NCBI GenBank assembly: GCA_009801015.1
Contig: VHZZ01001687.1
Coordinates: forward strand, 98,180 to 147,568
Direction of reading: 5' to 3'
From: Silene noctiflora
Taxonomy: Eukaryota > Streptophyta > Magnoliopsida > Caryophyllales > Caryophyllaceae
Length of the DNA stretch: 49,389 bases
The translations under genes and the position numbers were made by a program. The notes below the pieces were generated by a model. The model had not been told where the DNA came from. It worked only from the letters and a program-made list of their open reading frames with translations, and searched no databases. Of this stretch, positions 42,785 to 49,389 are shown piece by piece. Each line of letters begins with the position of its first letter. Position 1 is the stretch's first letter.

Positions 42785-45700
42785 TCAGACGGACAGAGGG
42801 GACTCGAGCCCATTGCTGGGCTTCTCTTTTAAAGACTGTGAATGAAGTTGCCGCGTAAAACTGGTTGTGGTATCCAAGAAATAAAAAACAGCGGACAATA
42901 CGCAGGAGCAAACAAGCATGGGGATGGGCCCAAAGATCCAGAGAAAGAGAGGGAAAGACAAGTAGAAGGCACGCAAACCAAAGGACCAGAACAAGCTTCC
43001 CCTGTTCAAGCATCGTGCAGCATACTCCATGGCTTCTCGATTACATTGTGATGTAGGCACGGTAAGCAAGAAGCTTGCATGCGCATAGTATCTAATAGAT
43101 TGTACATTGCAGAGAAAGGCGACAAGGAAGCAGAGGATGAGCGTGAAATACTTTACTGATGACATAAGCGGACTTTTGTTGCCGTAGACAAGCCTTGATG
43201 ATGTGTTGTCCACATTTGATGTATTGCTCACAAAAACACCTATTAGAGAGCTTAATGTAATCGCTGTTGTTGCTAAAAGAGTGGATGCCATCATGTTATT
43301 GCGAAGCGTTTGCACTGCCAATACTCCATTTTTAAGGGGATCCTGAAAAAAATCATTAAACAATTTCTGAGGTTAGATTTGCAACTATATCACGAAATAT
43401 ATGTGCTTTATGCCATGGTAGAAACTAGAAACGATTGTATACAATAAACCACACATTCTCAATTTGCATTAGCAGCTCTTTCTTACAAATAGCTTCATTG
43501 CAGATATTCAGCATACATAAGAACACATGAACAATTAAAAATCTCTGCTAGCTGTAGTTTATCACCACTGAGACAAGCTCTCTTTTTTAAGTTAGAATGA
43601 ACCCCTTATGCTGCAAAGTCAAAAGGCTGCGGCTTCACGCACGTACACGTAAGAATGCCCAAGGCCTCCAATTCAAGCCTCCGATTATTTTCCATGTGAA
43701 CCAAGAAAGTTACTGAACTTTAATTGGTATGTGCTATAACATTGTAAAAGCCAGTAAGGCACTGACTACGCATTATTATAATGATACTTCTGGACTTCCT
43801 CCTAGTATTTCAAACAGAGTAACAGATATTGGATTTGGTTTTACCGATTATGAACTAGTGATTAATAAACCCTTACGGAATTTAGCAAGTCCTTGGCAGC
43901 AAATTTTTATTGCCACCCTCATCTAGTTATCCCCATCATCTACCAAAAAAGGTGGATACTTAGCTAATTAGCTTTGAGTGCTTTTATGACGAGATTTCTA
44001 GAAAAAATAGAGGACTAAGATTTAAAAGAGTAAAAGAAGAGTAGATAAAAATTCCAATCTATTTCAACCAAAGGTCCAACTTTTCCATCACGCAAGGAAT
44101 AAACACCTTGCTAGGTGTGCTTCTATCACTAGTTTCTTGAGAAGGATACAGTACCAAGACCGAAACACAAAAGAAAATGCCAATGATGCCACTATACATT
44201 ACCAATGATCCAGAGGAAACAGTACATTTTTCATGCTCGAGAAATATCTCTCTGAAGATTTCTAACTCAAAGTATGTTGTATTTTTTTGGAAAATCAAGA
44301 TCAATAGCATCATGTTGTGATTTTTACTGATCCAAGATGCCTGAACTTTTGTAACACGTCAGAAAAAGCTAGCCATTAACCATTGAAACATTTATCACTA
44401 TCTACTAACATTTGTGCTTGAATGTTCCACAATGCGATTTCTTTCGATTACAGACTATACTTTTCCATCAAAAGTACAATTCCAATCAGTTGGATAAAAG
44501 ATGAAATTCAACAAATACAGATACAGTTAAATTACTTTAATACCTTTCTAAGACAGCCTATCAACCTCCCTCTTTACCTCTCCTTCCTCTTTCCCACCAT
44601 TATTTCAGTATTTCCTGTCTTTTGTCTATCAATTTCTCGGTACTTTTCAGATAAGCACACTGTCGCAATCACGAATCCTTAAAAGTATGTATTCTTTCTT
44701 TCAGCACTTTTGATGGTAACCAAGAAGGAGAAGGCAAGAACCGAATATGTATGCAACATCATGGTGTTCTCTAATAAGCTTTATGAAATCAATCACGGAA
44801 CGCCTAAACTTAGAAGATGGTATAGGAGCTATATCATGTGAACTTCAACCAACATCCTCTTCTCTTAGCTAAATTAATTTACGAAATAATGTATAGCAAA
44901 GATTAAAGCTGGCAAAGCAGACGTATACATCCCTAAATTATAATGTAAATTAACATACCACCAAAAACATCTCAGCAAAGAATATTTAACTCCACAATGT
45001 ATCTAGCTCAAAGTATGTTGAATTTATTAATCAAAATTCCGAAGCTTTCATCACACCAAATAGTGAAAACATGACTAGTAATCCATTAATCATATCCAAG
45101 TGTCACATATAATTCTCCTTTAATGCTCCCATCATATTAAACATGTAAAGATGATTAACAAGGTTACAAATACTAATCTTCCACCCGCTTGACGTTCCAA
45201 TTAAAAATGTGATAAAATATAATACGCTAGACGTCAAATGAGACGAATAAAAGGGGGATAAAAATACTATTGAAAATTGGCTTCCAAAAAGTATACACCA
45301 TTGCATTGATATTAAAAACAACTAAAAAACACTAACTGATAAAGCAGAAATAATCACTACATTTAGTTTTCTACATTATCGACATCGTCATCATCGTCCT
45401 AAACCGAAATGCCGAGAGCATAGACTACGGGATTATTATTATCAATAATAATTTGAGAGCAAAGCGTCTTACTTGTGACGACACTCTCCGTCACAAGGTG
45501 AAGACGGATAATGTCTTTCTCACAATAAGGCAAGTGGCAGAGCAAGTGGAGGGGAAATGGTTAGTGTCATTTGCATATCGTGAGAGGAGCACTATTGTCC
45601 GTCTTCAACGAGAATTTGTGATTTTAGAGGTAGGGCATCAAATACCTCATTTTTTTCAAAATTCATCTCACATATTTTGCGAAATTTAGCAATTCCAAAG

Positions 45701-46405
45701 AACAAAAGGAATATTAACTACAAAAATTTCAGCCCGAAACAGTTAATAATCGAGTAGATTCAGTAGGTCTTGTTTAGGACTTTCTTAAATTAAGACCTCT
45801 CACAACTCCCTTTTTCAATTTAACATTATTTAGATGATTAGATCGTTTCTGACGGTTTTAAACAAGAATTTATGGATTAAATTAGTTAAGTCAAAGCATC
45901 AATTGCGTACGAAAAGAATCAACTTCAGCCACATGTTAGACAACGCTGTCTTTATCCCTAACCTTTGACAAAACCTAACAAACTCGATATTATAATATCA
46001 CAATTTCACACAATTCTCACTTCAGAATCATCAGAATTACTTATTCGCTCCGTCTCAATCATTTAATTATCATTTATATTCTTCTGTGAGAAGTAACAAA
46101 GTGATTGGGACCGAGGAATGGAGTAATTAGCAACAAAATAAAATGCAATGCCTGACTTCTTAATTGTAAAACCGTCTCATACAAGACTAACTAATAAATT
46201 CTGACACGGAAAATGAGAAAAGAGAAAAGGGAGTAAGACATACGGCCATAAGAGAGAAGACCCATTGATAACGAGACTCGGCATTGATCCCGATGACGGT
46301 ATGTCTAGGATTGCGTTTAACCGCGATGACAAGCCAACAATGGTAAATTATAAACACTAGTAGTCCAAGTGGAACTAATACCGCGTCTAATTGTTCCACC
46401 TCCAT
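42785..46405 (-). CDS. DUF599 membrane protein, 2 exons, 239 aa (copy B)
   Basis: Exon 1 is 46405-46244 and exon 2 is 43342-42785, separated by a 2,901-bp intron with a GTATGT donor and a TTTCAG acceptor. Exon 1 starts MEVEQLDAVLVPLGLLVFII and contains KRNPRHTVIGIN. Exon 2 opens DPLKNGVLAVQTLRNNMMAS and follows the same block order as copy A: VKYFTLILCFLVAFLCNVQ, RYYAHASFLLTVP, NRGSLFWSFGLRAFYLSFPL, then FLWIFGPIPML. The intron position and phase are identical in A and B, so they are tandem duplicates. B has a longer insert between the second and third helices (about residues 94-114, SNVDNTSSRLVYGNKSP) and a different polar C-terminus. The function is unknown, as for copy A. Confidence 0.88.
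45465..45620. mobile_element. MITE of the GTGACGG family, copy 4, in a DUF599 intron
   Basis: The left end is AAGCGTCTTACTTGTGACG. The right end, read on the minus strand, is CAAATTCTCGTTGAAGACGG. The middle shares CTTTCTCACAATAAGGCAAG with little change with the copy at 29558. It lies in the large intron of DUF599 copy B. Confidence 0.65.
46041..46127. mobile_element. Stowaway-like MITE in a DUF599 intron, near the splice donor
   Basis: The left end is CTCCGTCTCAATCATTT. The right end, read on the minus strand, is CTCCATTCCTCGGTCCCAATCACTT. The ends match the Stowaway type with TA-containing flanks (TTATT and GTAATTA). The body is under 90 bp. It ends about 115 bases from the exon 1 splice donor of copy B. 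Confidence 0.6.
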
Positions 46406-46792
46406 ACTTGTATTGGTCAACTGTTTACGGAATTACTCACGGTAGACAACGGGTTTTTACTCCCACAAATAAAATTCTTTTTTTGCTCTCTTAAATGTTG
46501 AGCATGGAATTGAGAAGGGTCGTAAATGTGTAATTGTGGGTGTATATATAGGATTCGTATAATATAAGGTTTTGATGCGTAATTTTGGTGTATTTATGTG
46601 AATGAAGCGACGAGGTAGTTGTTGCTTTTTAGCATTCTTTATTAGGTGGATGAAGTAATATTAAATTAGGGGTTTTGGACCGACATGTTTATATGTGAGC
46701 TACGTGGAATGTGAATTGTATCGCAATATTGGAGGAGTATAGGACTAGTTTAAGGGCTTTTAGACATTTATTGGTACCTAAACTAAATGTTC
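46406..46792. other. Upstream region of DUF599 copy B
   Basis: Presumed promoter of the minus-strand gene that starts at 46405. The minus-strand sequence CCTATATATACACCC near 46540-46555 is a possible TATA box. Confidence 0.4.
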
Positions 46793-47165
46793 TGGAAGTG
46801 GGTTGCATCGGGTCATGCCCCGTGCCTGCAACGAGAAGAAAATGGCACGGCATAATCACGGGGAGGTAGCTTCATGTTGTGTTGGGCCTGTGAAATGAAA
46901 ATGGAGGCCCAAGCACAGCCCATGAAATGTTGTGCCGTGCTTAGGTGTGCTCGTGCAAATCCACCACTTTAGCCTTATTTCTTCATATTTTGATCGTGTT
47001 AAAGCGTGTCGAGCCCAAGTGGGTGTATCATGCCTGGCTGGGCATGGTATTTTTTTTTCTCAAACTTCGGCCCAAGCACGACCCACAGCGTGTCGTGCTA
47101 AAAATGGATCATGGGCCATGTCGGGGCGTGCCGACTCAATGTCCCGCGTGCTCACCTCTATCTCT
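46793..47165. repeat. GC-rich repeat block with diverged inverted ends
   Basis: Unlike its AT-rich surroundings, this block is full of GTGC, GCAC, GGCCC and GGGC words (for example GGCACGGCATAATCACGGGG and GCCCAAGCACGACCCACAG). The left end GTGGGTTGCATCGGG and the minus-strand right end GAGGTGAGCACGCGGG are loosely similar. It may be a hAT-like non-autonomous element, but no target-site duplication was found. Confidence 0.4.
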
Positions 47166-47169
47166 AATT

Positions 47170-47350
47170 TAGCCTGATAAGGTTGACCCAAAATCCGAAA
47201 GTCGTCTGTAATTGTCTACCCATATATGACTCGTAACCCAAGTTTACCCGACTCAGCCCAGCACTTACCTGACCCCGAATTGCTCCAATGTTAAATCGAC
47301 TCCAGCTAGCCCAAAACCATCTGACTCATAATCAACCGATCCAAAATCAT
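47170..47350. repeat. Dispersed GACCCGA-rich repeat, copy 4
   Basis: It starts AGCCTGATAAGGTTGACCC, close to the copy at 27955 (AATAAGGTTGAGCC). It continues with TTTACCCGACTCAGCCC, CCTGACCCCGAA and TAAATCGACTCC. It directly abuts the GC-rich block. Confidence 0.6.
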
Positions 47351-47426
47351 ACAAATCTATAATCTATAAATAATATAAAAAGGCAAGACAAACCACCACA
47401 CTATACCATTTCACTTTTGAGGTAAC

Positions 47427-47460
47427 TAGTTTTACGCCCGTGCAAAATTTGCACGGGTTA
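47427..47460 (-). mobile_element. Helitron 3' terminus on the minus strand
   Basis: On the minus strand the sequence has the hairpin AACCCGTGCAAATTTTGCAC then GGGC, a short spacer and CTAG followed by T. The arm CCGTGCAAA pairs fully with TTTGCACGG. The 5' TC end would lie at higher coordinates. None was recognised before the window ends, so the element is either longer than 1.9 kb or truncated. Confidence 0.6.
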
Positions 47461-49389
47461 ATTGACCATTTCAAATTTTGGTCAACTGGGTCATAGGTAA
47501 AGAGTTATGGGTTTTAACTCTAGAAAAATCTAGTTAGATTAACTCGAATTTACATGTTGTGTTAAAATTTCAAAGACTAATCAACTCGAATTTACAGGCG
47601 GTCTCACTCTGTGGAATTGTTTTTTTTTTTTTTTATAGATTATTTTTTTTAGTTATTTATAGCTACTAATAAAAGAGAGATTTTATAGAAATAAACTGTC
47701 TTACAGTATAAAAATCGTCTCACATAATAATTAAGACATCGTAAAATATCAAACCCGCCTGGCACAATAATTACGGCATCATAAAATATCATGGTTTTGG
47801 GTTAAGTTTACTTCTCAAAATATATGTACTCTGACTACTCCCAAGTCCCAAGTATTAAGTAACAGTGTATGCTACATATACATTTATGGGTCAAATCGGA
47901 TAAATCTAAATCCAAATAGAAATTCAAACTCATTCCTTTTTTTTTTTTTCAAAAACCTATTACTCTTCTATGTCAATTTTACTTTCCACCATCAGTCACC
48001 ATTTCACTTTCGCCCTCACATTACAAACCCATTTTTTTTATTTTTCCATCTCAAAATTCTACTTTGTCTTAGAATATCACTTTCGTTTATCATTTTCCTA
48101 ACTTCTCCTAAATCATGCTCCTCACTCCATCTTCATCAAACTCACTATAGAACCANCTCAAGTGTAGAATGTCTTAATTTTTAGATTAAAAATCAGGTAT
48201 TTTCATTTTTTAAAGATTGAAGATTNTAGATCTTCTCATTATGTATGTATTTCGTATTTAAAATAAGATTTATTTATTTTGTAATACTTTTTATCTCAAC
48301 ACTTTTAGCTACATATCACAATACTTGACGGAGTACATCATCTTGAAGAAAATTAATTCGTGCCTATTTAATACTCCGTATCATTTTCAATATTACTTAT
48401 GTATTTTTATTTTTTTCANATTTGATTTTTTTTTTCGACTATAATTTTTTCTTCCAATATATGTCATTCAAATTGTTTCCCTTGAAGATATTGTTTTTTA
48501 TTTTTTATTTTAAAACTACAGGAATTAAGTATATAATTTCTTTGTTTAAATTGATGATTTTATAAGACTTTTGTATCTTCTAATTCTTTTTTGATGTAAA
48601 ATTAAAATTCCAGGTGACCTATTGAAATTAAAGTCATAAGGGTAATTATTTGTAGTCAAGAGGTTAACAATCCGTTCATATAAGTTGTATGATTTTTTAT
48701 TTTATACGGTAATTTTTTAATCGATTCATATTTGTAAAGTTANATAGTGAAAATATTTTGATTTTAATGAAAGTAGGGAAGAAATGAATTAATTGATGTA
48801 AGCTCGAAAGAAGGTAATTAATTATGTTTAAAGAATATGGTAGACCCTACTTAAATTAAAAAAAATTCGGTTTCTAATTTTGAGGGACCAATAGCATCCC
48901 TTTAAATGCTATGACTTTTATAGCAAAGTGATTCTAGTAAGCCACCTCATCATTATTATTTAGAAAATAAAATAAAAAAGAATTAAGGAATTTGCAAACA
49001 TTAAATGCGTACAAAGTTTTTAACTAGCATAATAATAAATAAAGTTTGGCCTCTTAATTTTGAATAAATTAAACAACAATTGAAAAATCAAAATACACGC
49101 TAAATTTAAAATTTCTGCATTTATTGTTAAAATAAGTCGAACGACAAATAAAAAACACATCACATTAATTTTGCATCATGCAACTATTTTGTTTTGCTAT
49201 AAACATTAAATTATATACACTTATCTATACAATATAATTTAAAGGCTAGCCAGAGTAGCTTTTTTAGCACTGCATGTCAAGATAAGCTATTTACAAAGTA
49301 TTTATCTAAAAAATTAAAACATTTATTATTTATTATTATATTTCACAATTTAAAAAAAATATTAAAAGGGAAAGTTATTAGGTGAGGTT
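47461..49389. other. AT-rich repeat-derived tail of the window, no gene seen
   Basis: Long A/T runs and no plausible exon. It contains several unresolved bases and could be partly the body of the Helitron whose 3' end is at 47427. Confidence 0.45.

Noticed and set aside
46932-47177. Two overlapping plus-strand open frames of about 80 codons
   Set aside because: They lie within the GC-rich repeat block and reflect its CGTG/GCAC words, not a protein.
5423-48743. Single unresolved bases (5423, 28268, 28614, 28648, 48156, 48226, 48419, 48743)
   Set aside because: These are isolated assembly ambiguities in non-coding DNA and have no biological meaning by themselves.
1-49389. CRISPR arrays, bacterial operons, phage or plasmid modules
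   Set aside because: All genes have plant-type introns and families. The tandem repeats seen have no spacer structure.

Overview
This window is nuclear DNA of a flowering plant (a eudicot). The genes are split by AT-rich introns with GT..AG borders. They encode plant-only families (DUF789, DUF247, DUF599, the NACK-type kinesin, a type 2 lipid-transfer protein), and the spaces between them hold plant-type Helitrons, SINEs and MITEs. Short words such as ACTCCGTAT recur (for example near 36488, 38656 and 48370). I associate these with Caryophyllales genomes, but that placement is an inference from memory and was not tested.

Layout. 1-2364: repeat-rich flank with a MITE-like element and a 5'-truncated LINE that has a 13-bp target-site duplication. 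2365-7654 (+): seven-exon gene for the Qc-SNARE SYP61, with a 113-bp tandem array in intron 1. 10059-15224 (+): six-exon DUF789 gene. 16355-18114 (-): two-exon DUF247 gene. 18535-20282: MITE, dispersed repeat and an intact-ended Helitron. 20885-26918 (+): 14-coding-exon gene for the cytokinetic kinesin HINKEL/NACK1, with a probable 5'UTR intron and an MSA-like promoter site. 27485-27772 (-): intronless type 2 lipid-transfer protein. 28150-31000: possible LTR, two MITEs and a second Helitron. 31573-31893 (-): small Cys-rich protein of unknown function. 32429-35030 (-): three-exon PB1-domain protein. 35890-38200: tRNA-derived SINE and other repeats. 38748-40247 (-) and 42785-46405 (-): tandem pair of DUF599 membrane-protein genes. 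46406-49389: repeats only.

The genes do not form one pathway. SYP61 works in trans-Golgi membrane fusion and the NACK1-type kinesin works in phragmoplast expansion and cell-plate formation. Their closeness here looks incidental. The two DUF599 genes are the only clear local duplication. I found no dedicated new system. The most informative signals are transposable elements with readable termini and duplications, a stop codon embedded in a consensus 5' splice site in one DUF599 gene, the intronic minisatellite in SYP61, and the unusual motor-core residues and TP-rich leader of the kinesin.

All exon borders were read by eye from reading frame and splice consensus. Each multi-exon model closes in frame. 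Family assignments come from recognised sequence features, not from a search.
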